From Prevotella sp. (lineage in GTDB: Bacteria > Bacteroidota > Bacteroidia > Bacteroidales > Bacteroidaceae), in contig JAILMS010000093.1 of the NCBI GenBank assembly GCA_024692385.1, forward strand, positions 1-33,098: a stretch of DNA of 33,098 bases, read 5' to 3'. Made by a program: the position numbers and the translations under genes. Below are positions 16,146-24,765 of the stretch, piece by piece (the stretch's first letter is position 1; each line of letters opens with the position of its first letter). The notes under the pieces were generated by a model. It saw only the letters and a list, made by a program, of their open reading frames with translations, was not told the origin of the DNA and searched no databases.

Positions 16146-18923
16146 CTATTTCCTGACAATTTCTGTACATCTACACGGTATGCTCACCCAAACGATAGTA
16201 CCCTTGCCCACTTCTGACTTGATACGTATCTTACCACCCATCTGCGTGGTAATATCATGACAGATAGCAAGACCAAGACCAGTACCATGACCGCCAGACG
16301 ACACGAAACGATCGAAGATTTGCTTCATACGATCGTCGGAGATACCGCTACCAGTATCTTGGAAAGCCATAGCGACACCTTCACCGGTATACTCATAGCT
16401 GGCACGTACCATACCTTTGGTAGTATGCATCGTAGCGTTTTCCATCACCTGGTCGATGACAATGCCTAAATTCTGATCATCCAGCTCAACCATCAACTGC
16501 TGATAGGGATTGTCGGTTACGAAGTCGACACCATCATTATGATGAGCATTCCATACATTCTGGCAACGGGCATCGAAGAACTGAGCGAAGTCGACGGGTT
16601 TCCTCTTGAACTCAATCATACCGGCATCCAGTCGAGACAGGAACAAGATGTCGTTGATGAGTTTCAGCAACTTAGAAGAATTTTTCTTTATCTGTTCAAT
16701 GAACAGCGATTCTTCTTCCGACGTATGCGACATTTCGAAAAGCTCGGCAAAACCAATGACTGAACTGAGTGGCGTACGAATCTCATAACTCATGTTACGG
16801 AGGAAGGCATTCTTCACAGTTTCTACCTCCTGTGCCTTTGCACTCTCCTTGGCGAGTTTCTCTTCGGTGGCCTTAATCTCACTAATGTCACGACAGGCAC
16901 CAAAATACTCCTTAACACAGCCCTGATTATCTAATACTGGGACAAACGATATCAGCAAGCTGAGTCGCATGCCCTTCTTGACACGAATGATGGTATTAAA
17001 GGAATCTTTCAGCGGTGACAACACACGGTTATCCATGCTGTTGAACATGCGCTGAGCACGACGACGACAATCATCAGTAACAAGTGCCAGAATACGCGTC
17101 TGGGTCAACTTACTTTGCTCGCTACCGACATCGGTATATATTAATAATGTATGCGTATCAGGTGAATAACGTGCCATGCGCACACCACCATTCTGCAACA
17201 CATAATTAATGTTGCGGAAATAGGTATTCATCTCCTCATTGGCATGCTCCTGCAGTTCTATGTTGTGCTGTAGACGCTGATACGACTTCACTGTACCTGT
17301 CACATCACGCCCGGTGCCAAAGACTTCAAGCAGGCGTCCCCGACTGTCGCGTAACGGCAACAACTGCAGCTCATAGAACATTTGGCGCTTGTGAATCTGG
17401 GGATTGAAGATACGATCATCACGCCCCGCCTCATACAATCTTGTAAAATAGGAAGGCTGCAAGGTCTCTAACGAAAACTCATCGCCCAACACATCGCGCA
17501 GATTTACTCGGTTTTTCAGTGCTGTTTCTTTACCGCCAGGGAATTCTATATCAGCCTTTTCATTCATGTCATATATATAGCCTTTGCTATCGTAGACAAT
17601 GGTGTCAACCATCGCTGAATGGAAGACAGAGTGATAACGTAGCATAGTGTCTTTCACCTGCAACTGACGCTGGCGGTCGGCAGTAACATCACAATAAGTA
17701 CCTATAATATCGGTAGGCGTCCCGTTCTTGTCGCGTCGGAAGACGGACATCACGACTGACAATATCTGACAATCCCCATTCGGTCCCTGTTTCGAATGAA
17801 CCTCGATTTTCTTTTTCTCTATCTGACCTTCGGCAATCTGCAACAATATGCTACTAATCTGCTGCACATCCTCGGCCTGCATACGATTAAAGAAAATAGT
17901 CGGTGGCTGGCTGTCGGCCTCAACCTCACCTTTATCATTATAGACGGTAACGGTCTTTTTCTCCACATTGAATGTCCACAGATGCACATTCCACGTGCTA
18001 AGGATATGTGACAAACGGGTATTGCTGCGACGGATTGCCTTGGTCATCGTCTTCTCACGGAAGCGATAGAGGGCATAGTATCCGAGGGCAGCCAACAGAA
18101 TCAGGATCATAGCACCTACCACAATCCAAATCCAGTAAGGGATACCACTATCTTTGCGTTCCGGATAAAACCACTTGTTCTGGATAGGCTGCAATTTGCC
18201 TTCAGCCTCCATATGCGAATACACCTCGTCAATAATTTCCAATAGAATAGGCTGGTTGGACAGGAACTTATATTCACCATGTTGCATCTTAACGGGGGTC
18301 AGCTCCAAATCGTCGAAATGTAGTGTACGTTTCAGCCATTTCAGAGACAACGTATTCCAAACAATTTGCTGGTTGGGCTTGTTATGAATATCCTGTACAG
18401 CCTCACGCATATCGTTATAGGGCATGACATGATTCTCCAAGCCCTGACGCTTCATCAGATGGTGAGCAAAGCTACCGTCATGAACAATAAAATGGCTAGT
18501 CTTCAGATCATCTTCTGTCTTGATACGGAGGGGATCATTCTTACGACGTAACACACTATGAGTGAAAATCTGGACCACTGACTGTCCGAAATGTCCGTAT
18601 TCTCGGTGATAGTCTGCGTCCATGGCCAGCATTAAGTCGGCTTCACCATTCTTCACGTCTCGCAGCGCTTCCTTAGTGGGTTTGAGCTTAATAACGTAGG
18701 GAATGTCGAGTTCATCGCAGATAGATTTGATGAGATCGATATTATAGCCTACAGCCTCACCACTTGCATTGAGGAATGAATAAGGCCAAAGATCCCAGGC
18801 ATCCTCATAGATTAGCGGATGTTCACGATTGAAGACCCTCGCACTATCGTTGGGCAGCGCATATATCGGCGACAGCACCAACAGGCAAAGAGCAGTCATC
18901 AGAATACGGTAACAGTTGTTCAT
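16146..18923 (-). CDS. Sensor kinase homologue with solute-binding domain and Tyr in place of the phospho-accepting His (operon gene 3)
   Basis: A 925-residue protein with the same layout as the next gene: signal peptide (MNNCYRILMTALCLLVLSPIYA), family 3 solute-binding domain (about 30-250, starting HPLIYEDAWDLWPYSF), one membrane helix (about 259-283), three PAS-like domains, HisKA and HATPase. The H-box is NMSYEIRTPL: Tyr713 (codon TAT) sits where His (CAT) is expected. The ATP-binding parts look intact: ENATMHT (N-box), FQDTGSGIS (G1) and GHGTGLGLAI (G2). It therefore probably binds ATP but cannot phosphorylate itself on His; it could phosphorylate the His of a partner in a heterodimer, or control it. 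It starts 12 bp after the second operon gene and is closest in sequence to the first (21002-23098). Confidence 0.9.
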   Translation of the reverse strand: MNNCYRILMTALCLLVLSPIYALPNDSARVFNREHPLIYEDAWDLWPYSFLNASGEAVGYNIDLIKSICDELDIPYVIKLKPTKEALRDVKNGEADLMLAMDADYHREYGHFGQSVVQIFTHSVLRRKNDPLRIKTEDDLKTSHFIVHDGSFAHHLMKRQGLENHVMPYNDMREAVQDIHNKPNQQIVWNTLSLKWLKRTLHFDDLELTPVKMQHGEYKFLSNQPILLEIIDEVYSHMEAEGKLQPIQNKWFYPERKDSGIPYWIWIVVGAMILILLAALGYYALYRFREKTMTKAIRRSNTRLSHILSTWNVHLWTFNVEKKTVTVYNDKGEVEADSQPPTIFFNRMQAEDVQQISSILLQIAEGQIEKKKIEVHSKQGPNGDCQILSVVMSVFRRDKNGTPTDIIGTYCDVTADRQRQLQVKDTMLRYHSVFHSAMVDTIVYDSKGYIYDMNEKADIEFPGGKETALKNRVNLRDVLGDEFSLETLQPSYFTRLYEAGRDDRIFNPQIHKRQMFYELQLLPLRDSRGRLLEVFGTGRDVTGTVKSYQRLQHNIELQEHANEEMNTYFRNINYVLQNGGVRMARYSPDTHTLLIYTDVGSEQSKLTQTRILALVTDDCRRRAQRMFNSMDNRVLSPLKDSFNTIIRVKKGMRLSLLISFVPVLDNQGCVKEYFGACRDISEIKATEEKLAKESAKAQEVETVKNAFLRNMSYEIRTPLSSVIGFAELFEMSHTSEEESLFIEQIKKNSSKLLKLINDILFLSRLDAGMIEFKRKPVDFAQFFDARCQNVWNAHHNDGVDFVTDNPYQQLMVELDDQNLGIVIDQVMENATMHTTKGMVRASYEYTGEGVAMAFQDTGSGISDDRMKQIFDRFVSSGGHGTGLGLAICHDITTQMGGKIRIKSEVGKGTIVWVSIPCRCTEIVRK

Positions 18924-18935
18924 GGTTGATAGTTC

Positions 18936-21005
18936 TTACGCTTTTATTTCGCAACAAGGTATCCACATCCAGAAGGTAGAGCCATGCCCTTGTCCCTCAG
19001 AGTCTATACCGATAACACCATGGCATGCCGTGGCGATAGCCTTACAGATAGAGAGTCCCAAACCGGTACCTTGTATATAGTCATTGAGTTTGAAGAAGCG
19101 CTCAAAGAGTTTGTCCTGTACTTCTTTAGCAACACCGTCACCGGTATCTTCACAATAAAGGTACAAGCCTTCATGACTCTCGCCATTCTCTTCGCGCCAT
19201 TCTTTACGATAGCCCACCTTGATATGTCCCTGATGGGTGTATTTCACTGCATTGGTTACGAAATTGGTATAGACCTGACGAATACGGACTTCGTCAATCA
19301 TCGTCACATAAGTGGGATAAGGATTATCCTTGATAAACACGACAGTAGGTTCACGAAGGCGCTGCTGTAACTGTTCACAGAGTTCATCGAAGAACTTAGA
19401 GAAATCGGTCTGCAGGGCCATAATATCTACACTGCCGCTGATATCCAGTGAAGCTGCATCCTGGATGTCGTTAACCAGACGGAGCAACATGTCGCAGTTA
19501 TCTGTGATAAGGCGAATCATTTCCTGACGCTCCTCAGGAGTAGAGAGCATCGGCAGAACATCAGAGAAACCGACGATAGCATTCAGCGGAGTACGAATCT
19601 CATGGGTCATATTTGCAAGGAAGATACTCTTCATGCGACCAGAGTCGTTAGCACGCTCCGTTTCACGCTTCAGTTGTTCCTGTTTCTGCATGAGCTGGTT
19701 GATGTTACGCCATATGCCAAAAGCACCCTTCAGATTACCTTGTTCATCAAATTCAGGAATACTGTTAATCTGCACCCACTGCGGTTCTGTATGCTCATGT
19801 GTCACGACAAAATTCATACGTCCCATATAACTAATGGGCTTGCCAATAACGATGGCAGGATTATCCAAATCGCGTACAAACTCGTCATCCTGATTATAGA
19901 AGATACCCTTCAGCTGCTGCAACGTGAATTGTTTGGTGACAGTACTCAATCCATTATAGAATTCTATCACATTACGTTCCAAAGAAATACGCCAAGCCTG
20001 TAAGCCACAAGTATCCATCATGTAGCGCAACTCTTTTTCATAGAGCTGAATAGATTCATTGACCTTCTGGATTTCGATATCGTTCTTTTTGGCTTGCATA
20101 TACAACTCACGCTCTTCTGAGATATCACGTGCAGCCACAGAAAGGTATATCAGCTTACCTTCATCATCATAGATTGGGTGTACACCTATTTCCAGATAGA
20201 TATACATTTCGCGTTCAGGAACAATACTCAGTGAGCAAGCCAGATATTCGTTCGGATGATAACGGTCGAGTACCTCATTAAAAGGAGCTATATCAAACAG
20301 ATTTACCTTCGAGAAGAAGGCGTCACTATCATCACTGTCGAAGTGACAGATGTCACGCATCATCTTGTTGGCGGCAAGCAGCCATCCCTCAGGTGAATAG
20401 AATGACAAACCTACGATAGAGTCCTCAAAGATTTGCTTATAGCGCTTGGTAAGTTCTTCTTCTTCCTGCTGATGAGTACGCAATTCCGTTTCATCAAGCA
20501 GCACACTGATAATGCTAACAGGGGTACTGCTTCCTGCAACATATTCAGCCACACTATTGCTACGGATGTAAATCCAACACGGTTCTCCACCGCCATAGTT
20601 GACATTCCAGCGATAGCTAAATTCTGCGGACTGCAACTTACCATCAAGAAGCTGCTGAAGAGTTATTAATGCTTGATCGGCATCATCAGGATGGAGATAA
20701 TTTCTGAACTCGTCAGCTTTAATCTCGGAACTTGGAAGCAAATTACCTCTCAGTCGCCTGATAGTATTACCGGCAATGTCATAGATGACGACATCATTGT
20801 CGGCTATCTTTAGAGCTTTCTCCATCATCTCATAGGTAGAGGTGGCTGAAGCGATGCTTTGGCGAACATGACGACGCACACGGAAATTCTGATACATGAG
20901 GGCCATAAAGGATAGTGACACCACCAGCAGTAACAGTAACGCTCCAAGCGACGTAATCGAAATAGAGAGTTCTAAGAGGAGATATGTGAATGTCAGTATT
21001 ATCAT
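18936..21005 (-). CDS. Membrane sensor histidine kinase with three PAS domains (operon gene 2, canonical His)
   Basis: A 689-residue sensor kinase without a periplasmic domain. A hydrophobic N-terminus (about residues 3-37, one long or two short membrane spans) is followed by three PAS-like domains (about 55-185, 190-320 and 325-450), HisKA and HATPase. The H-box NMTHEIRTPL contains His468, the N-box is TNFVTNAVKYT, G1 is CEDTGDGVA and G2 is GTGLGLSI, so it should be an active kinase. Its ATG overlaps the stop of the upstream Tyr-type gene (ATGA, 21002-21005), which points to coupled, matched production of the two proteins. It lacks receiver and output domains. It is most similar to gene 4 of the operon (13352-16126) across the PAS, HisKA and HATPase parts. 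Confidence 0.9.
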   Translation of the reverse strand: MIILTFTYLLLELSISITSLGALLLLLVVSLSFMALMYQNFRVRRHVRQSIASATSTYEMMEKALKIADNDVVIYDIAGNTIRRLRGNLLPSSEIKADEFRNYLHPDDADQALITLQQLLDGKLQSAEFSYRWNVNYGGGEPCWIYIRSNSVAEYVAGSSTPVSIISVLLDETELRTHQQEEEELTKRYKQIFEDSIVGLSFYSPEGWLLAANKMMRDICHFDSDDSDAFFSKVNLFDIAPFNEVLDRYHPNEYLACSLSIVPEREMYIYLEIGVHPIYDDEGKLIYLSVAARDISEERELYMQAKKNDIEIQKVNESIQLYEKELRYMMDTCGLQAWRISLERNVIEFYNGLSTVTKQFTLQQLKGIFYNQDDEFVRDLDNPAIVIGKPISYMGRMNFVVTHEHTEPQWVQINSIPEFDEQGNLKGAFGIWRNINQLMQKQEQLKRETERANDSGRMKSIFLANMTHEIRTPLNAIVGFSDVLPMLSTPEERQEMIRLITDNCDMLLRLVNDIQDAASLDISGSVDIMALQTDFSKFFDELCEQLQQRLREPTVVFIKDNPYPTYVTMIDEVRIRQVYTNFVTNAVKYTHQGHIKVGYRKEWREENGESHEGLYLYCEDTGDGVAKEVQDKLFERFFKLNDYIQGTGLGLSICKAIATACHGVIGIDSEGQGHGSTFWMWIPCCEIKA

Positions 21006-23098
21006 AGCAGGATGTTTTCAGTTGTATTTGAGGTATTTTCTTCAAGTCGTCTTTCTATAGTTGCCGCCTCACAAGGAACTGCTACCCAGATAGTAGTACC
21101 CTTGTGCTGCTTCGACTCAACTTCTATGGTACCGCCCATCTGACGAACCAACGACTCGACGATAGGCAGGTCAAGACCGGAGCCATAGAGTTCGTCGTCG
21201 GGACCTTGTACAAAACGATCAAACATATGTGGCATAACATCTTCAGGAATACCTTCACCATTGTCTTCAATGGTAATGAGCAATTCGCCACGACGATATT
21301 CACAACGGGCCTTAGAATAGCCCTGCTCCAGATGGAGTGTGGACAACCAACAAAGTTTCTCAATAACCTTTCCTAATTGTTCTACGTCAATATTAATAAC
21401 CAGACTATCATAGGGGTTGTCAACAATTGTCTTCACCTGAGTGTTAGCATCGCTCCAACCGAGCTGACAGTAGTTGGCAAAGATTGCTGAGAAGTCAATA
21501 TAATCCTTGTGATATTCCACCATATTGGCATCCAGACTTGACAACAACATAATATCGTTCACCAACTTCAGCATATTGTTAGAGTGGGTTTTTATCTGCT
21601 CGACAAAAGCAGGCTCATCGGCCTCATCGTGGGGTGCATTAAACAATCCGGCGAAACCGACAACATTATTCAATGGGGTACGAATCTGATAACTCATGTT
21701 CGAGAGGAAGGATTGCTTCAGCAGCTCTGTCTCCTGAGCCTTCTTAGTCTCCACGGCCAGACGATTTTCCATCTCCACCATATCAGTCATATCACGGCAC
21801 ATACCATAATAGCGCTCCACCTTTCCATTTTCATCAAGCATGGGCACCATATTGAACATCAGCCAGATAGGACGACCTTTCTTGTCACGAATCTCAGTCT
21901 CGATGTTGACATTAATATTATAAGGTGACAGATGATCCATACGGTTCAGCACGCTGGAAACAGTGCGACGGAAGCGCGGGGTAGCCAAACGGATACAGCG
22001 TAACTGTGACAACTTCATCTGTGACTGCGTGATATTATTAGACAACTCCAGCGTGAATGACTTCGGATAGTAGTTTACCATACGAATATCACTGATACGC
22101 AGCGCATAATTAATATTGGAGATGTATTCACGGATATTCTCGTTCACCTTATGCAACTGCTCGGCACCAGCTTTCTGGCGGTGGTACGAAACCACCATCT
22201 CCGTAATATCACGACCAGCCATATAAACACCCTCCAAATTACCTTTTGCATCTCGGATGGGGTTAATGGTAGAATCGTAGTACATCTTCTTTCCTTTCAA
22301 GCCAAATTCATCCAAATGATAGATAGGAGATTCGAAATTATGGAAGTCTACAATAGAGGAAGAACGAGTATTATCCATTGACTCAAGATCGACATCAGCA
22401 AAAAAGGGATTGTTCTTCAATAGGAATTCATTGTCAAGCACAAATTCACGATTGGGAACGCCAAAGGCCTTGCAGGCACGATCATTGATGTCACGCAAAA
22501 CACCATGGTTATCGTAGTACACCATATCAATCAGCGAACTACTGAACACCGTATGATAACGAAGCAGCAACTGATTGACAGCCTCCAAACGACGATACTC
22601 TTCAGTTACGTCATGCTGGATTCCTAAAATACTGACAACATGACCTCTGCTGTTACGACGATCTACGGATACTGTCACCTCATAATGGCGAAGGAAAGAG
22701 TCATCCTTGGCATTACTGGCCAGCATGACAACGGCATTATTCTTCTTACCATCACAAATATCGAAGATTGCCGTGCGTAGCGTTTCAAAGTCTTCACGGT
22801 CAAAGAACTGTAGGAAATCTATAGGATTATAACGCTGCTCCATAGTACCTTCTTCAGAAATAATAAGATACTGACGGGTAGCAGGAATATATTTCCATAT
22901 ACGCAAGCGCCCTGCTTGCAGAACTAAAGCCAGATGGGCATTCTGTTCCTTCTGGCGAGCAGTAGCCTCTTTGGCGCGCTTCAGATAGACATAATTGTAG
23001 ACAATCACTATCAGAATCGCCACCAACAGCACACCCACTACGGCAAATACGTAGTGATTGAGGCTCGACATTGACATTTCACTCGTTTGATATAACAT
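21002..23098 (-). CDS. Degenerate sensor kinase (pseudokinase) with three PAS domains (operon gene 1)
   Basis: A 698-residue membrane protein with one helix (about 15-38), three PAS-like domains, and HisKA and HATPase folds that have lost key residues. The H-box is NMSYQIRTPL: Tyr470 replaces the phospho-accepting His and Gln471 the neighbouring acidic residue. The N-box Asn that helps bind Mg-ATP is replaced (LCWLSTLHL, Leu585 at the Asn position), and G2 reads GSGLDLPI instead of GTGLGLAI. G1 (DNGEGIP) is kept. It is therefore unlikely to be a kinase and is better seen as a regulatory partner. I chose the ATG at 23098 because a promoter (23132-23162) overlaps the earlier TTG. It is the first gene of the four-gene operon and most like gene 3. 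Confidence 0.88.
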   Translation of the reverse strand: MLYQTSEMSMSSLNHYVFAVVGVLLVAILIVIVYNYVYLKRAKEATARQKEQNAHLALVLQAGRLRIWKYIPATRQYLIISEEGTMEQRYNPIDFLQFFDREDFETLRTAIFDICDGKKNNAVVMLASNAKDDSFLRHYEVTVSVDRRNSRGHVVSILGIQHDVTEEYRRLEAVNQLLLRYHTVFSSSLIDMVYYDNHGVLRDINDRACKAFGVPNREFVLDNEFLLKNNPFFADVDLESMDNTRSSSIVDFHNFESPIYHLDEFGLKGKKMYYDSTINPIRDAKGNLEGVYMAGRDITEMVVSYHRQKAGAEQLHKVNENIREYISNINYALRISDIRMVNYYPKSFTLELSNNITQSQMKLSQLRCIRLATPRFRRTVSSVLNRMDHLSPYNINVNIETEIRDKKGRPIWLMFNMVPMLDENGKVERYYGMCRDMTDMVEMENRLAVETKKAQETELLKQSFLSNMSYQIRTPLNNVVGFAGLFNAPHDEADEPAFVEQIKTHSNNMLKLVNDIMLLSSLDANMVEYHKDYIDFSAIFANYCQLGWSDANTQVKTIVDNPYDSLVINIDVEQLGKVIEKLCWLSTLHLEQGYSKARCEYRRGELLITIEDNGEGIPEDVMPHMFDRFVQGPDDELYGSGLDLPIVESLVRQMGGTIEVESKQHKGTTIWVAVPCEAATIERRLEENTSNTTENILL

Positions 23099-23131
23099 TC
23101 TTAGGATAGTAGTATCATAGGTTAATGTAGG

Positions 23132-23162
23132 CAAAGGTATAAAACTTACGGCACTTTACAAA
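23132..23162 (-). promoter_or_regulatory. Bacteroidota-type promoter for the sensor-kinase operon
   Basis: On the minus strand TTTG (23159-23162), a 19-nt spacer and TACCTTTG (23132-23139). The predicted start near 23126 gives a leader of about 28 nt. It is the only good promoter I found for the four genes, which have gaps of -4, 12 and 19 bp. Confidence 0.7.
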
Positions 23163-23190
23163 ATTTTTTATAACTTTTTTCACAAAATGC

Positions 23191-23222
23191 TTTGCATAGT
23201 CAGAATTTAGTTCGTATCTTTG
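23191..23222 (+). promoter_or_regulatory. Bacteroidota-type promoter for frr-rsgA-mnmA
   Basis: TTTG (23191-23194), a 20-nt spacer and TATCTTTG (23215-23222). The expected start near 23229 leaves a leader of about 22 nt. Confidence 0.75.
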
Positions 23223-23250
23223 TAGCAAATATCACATAAATAAGAAAAAT

Positions 23251-23811
23251 ATGATTGACGTTAAACAGACATTAGCTGATGCTGAAGAGCGTATGCAGAT
23301 GGCTTCCATGTACTTGGAAGAAGAGCTGAGCCGTGTACGTGCAGGCCGCGCCAACGTAGCCATTCTCGATGGTGTACGTGTAGAATCTTATGGTTCTAGA
23401 GTTCCTCTGAACCAAGTTGCCAACATTTCCACTCCCGATGCTCGCACCATTGCCATCAAGCCATGGGACAAGAAGCAGATTCGCGACATTGAGAAGGCTA
23501 TTATGGATTCTGATGTAGGCATCACTCCTGAGAATAATGGTGAGATTATCCGTCTGGGACTCCCCCAGCCTACTGAGGAGCGCCGCCGCGACCTCGTGAA
23601 ACAGTGTAACAAAATTACCGAGAAGGCTAAGATTGAGGTACGCAATGTTCGCAGTGACATCAAGGAGAAGCTGAAGAAGGCCATCAAAGACGGACTTTCT
23701 GAGGACAACGAGAAGGATGCCGAGAACGAACTGCAGAAGCTGCACGACAAGTACATCAAGAAGCTTGATGACCTCATGGAGGCCAAGAACAAGGAAATCA
23801 TGACCGTTTAA
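23251..23811 (+). CDS. frr: Ribosome recycling factor
   Basis: RRF splits post-termination ribosomes together with EF-G. The 186-residue length is typical. Conserved stretches include LSRVRAGRANVAILDGVRVESYG, the PWDKKQIRDIEKAI core, GEIIRLGLPQPTEERR and the C-terminal three-helix bundle ending with KLHDKYIKKLDDLMEAKNKE. Its stop codon is immediately followed by the rsgA ATG with no spacer, so rsgA is likely translated by coupling. It heads a three-gene translation-related operon. Confidence 0.97.
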   Translation: MIDVKQTLADAEERMQMASMYLEEELSRVRAGRANVAILDGVRVESYGSRVPLNQVANISTPDARTIAIKPWDKKQIRDIEKAIMDSDVGITPENNGEIIRLGLPQPTEERRRDLVKQCNKITEKAKIEVRNVRSDIKEKLKKAIKDGLSEDNEKDAENELQKLHDKYIKKLDDLMEAKNKEIMTV

Positions 23812-24762
23812 ATGCAGGGACTGGTCATAAAGAATACTGGAAGCTGGTACACCGTCCTGACGGATGATGGCCAGCTCCTTGATTGTAAGGTAAAGGGCAA
23901 TTTCCGCATCAAGGGAATTCGCTCTACTAATCCCGTGGCCGTTGGCGACAGGGTAACAGTAGGTGATGGCTGCTGGATAACAGATATCGAGGACCGTCGC
24001 AACTACATTATTCGCAAGAGTATCAATCTCTCCAAACAGAGCCACATCCTGGCAGCCAATGTCGATCAAGCATTGCTCATCGTCACCGTTGCCAAACCAG
24101 AGACCTCTACTACGTTCATTGACCGTTTCCTGGCCTCTGCCGAAGCCTATCGCATTCCTGTCATCTTAGTATTCAACAAGGTAGATTTGCTCAGCGATGA
24201 AGAACAACACTACCAACAGATGATGATACAGCTCTATGAAACCATTGGTTATGAATGTCGTGCCATTTCTGCAGAGACAGGCGAAGGCGTTGAGGAACTG
24301 CGCACCCTACTCGACAACAAGATTACATTACTTAGTGGCAATAGTGGTGTAGGCAAATCAACACTCATTAATCGCTTGATACCTCACGCAAATCAACGTA
24401 CTGCAGAAATCAGCGATGCTCACCAGACGGGTATGCACACCACCACGTTCAGCGAGATGATTCCACTCGCCTCGAACGTGACTGATAGTTCCGCTATAGG
24501 CGCTCACTCCTGGCTCATTGACACTCCTGGAATTAAGGGTTTCGGAACCTTCGACATTGAGCGTGAAGAGCTCACCAGCTATTTCAAGGAGATTTTTGAA
24601 TTCTCCAAGCAGTGTAAGTTCTCTGACTGTAGCCACACACACGAGCCTGGTTGTGCTGTACTGAAGGCCGTTGAAGACCACTACATCGCCCAGAGTCGCT
24701 ACCAGTCATACCTCTCTATGCTAGACGACAAGGACGAAAATAAATATCGCGAAGCCTATTAG
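23812..24762 (+). CDS. rsgA: Small ribosomal subunit maturation GTPase RsgA (YjeQ)
   Basis: RsgA is a circularly permuted GTPase that checks late 30S subunit assembly. The 316 residues hold an N-terminal OB-fold (about 1-70), then the permuted G motifs in the order NKVD (G4), [10 protein letters not shown] (G1) and DTPGIKGFG (G3). A C-terminal zinc knuckle with [14 protein letters not shown] (Cys, Cys, His, Cys) follows. All functional parts are present. It directly abuts frr upstream, and mnmA starts three bases after its stop. Confidence 0.97.
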   Translation: MQGLVIKNTGSWYTVLTDDGQLLDCKVKGNFRIKGIRSTNPVAVGDRVTVGDGCWITDIEDRRNYIIRKSINLSKQSHILAANVDQALLIVTVAKPETSTTFIDRFLASAEAYRIPVILVFNKVDLLSDEEQHYQQMMIQLYETIGYECRAISAETGEGVEELRTLLDNKITLLSGNSGVGKSTLINRLIPHANQRTAEISDAHQTGMHTTTFSEMIPLASNVTDSSAIGAHSWLIDTPGIKGFGTFDIEREELTSYFKEIFEFSKQCKFSDCSHTHEPGCAVLKAVEDHYIAQSRYQSYLSMLDDKDENKYREAY

Positions 24763-24765
24763 CCC

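Noticed and set aside
16127-16159. Earlier in-frame start for the last kinase gene
   Set aside because: It would overlap the previous gene and place eleven polar residues before an otherwise normal signal peptide that begins at 16126.
13352-23098. Hybrid two-component systems of the kind used for polysaccharide loci
   Set aside because: No receiver or AraC-type domain, no beta-propeller sensor, and no SusC/SusD pair or glycosidase nearby.
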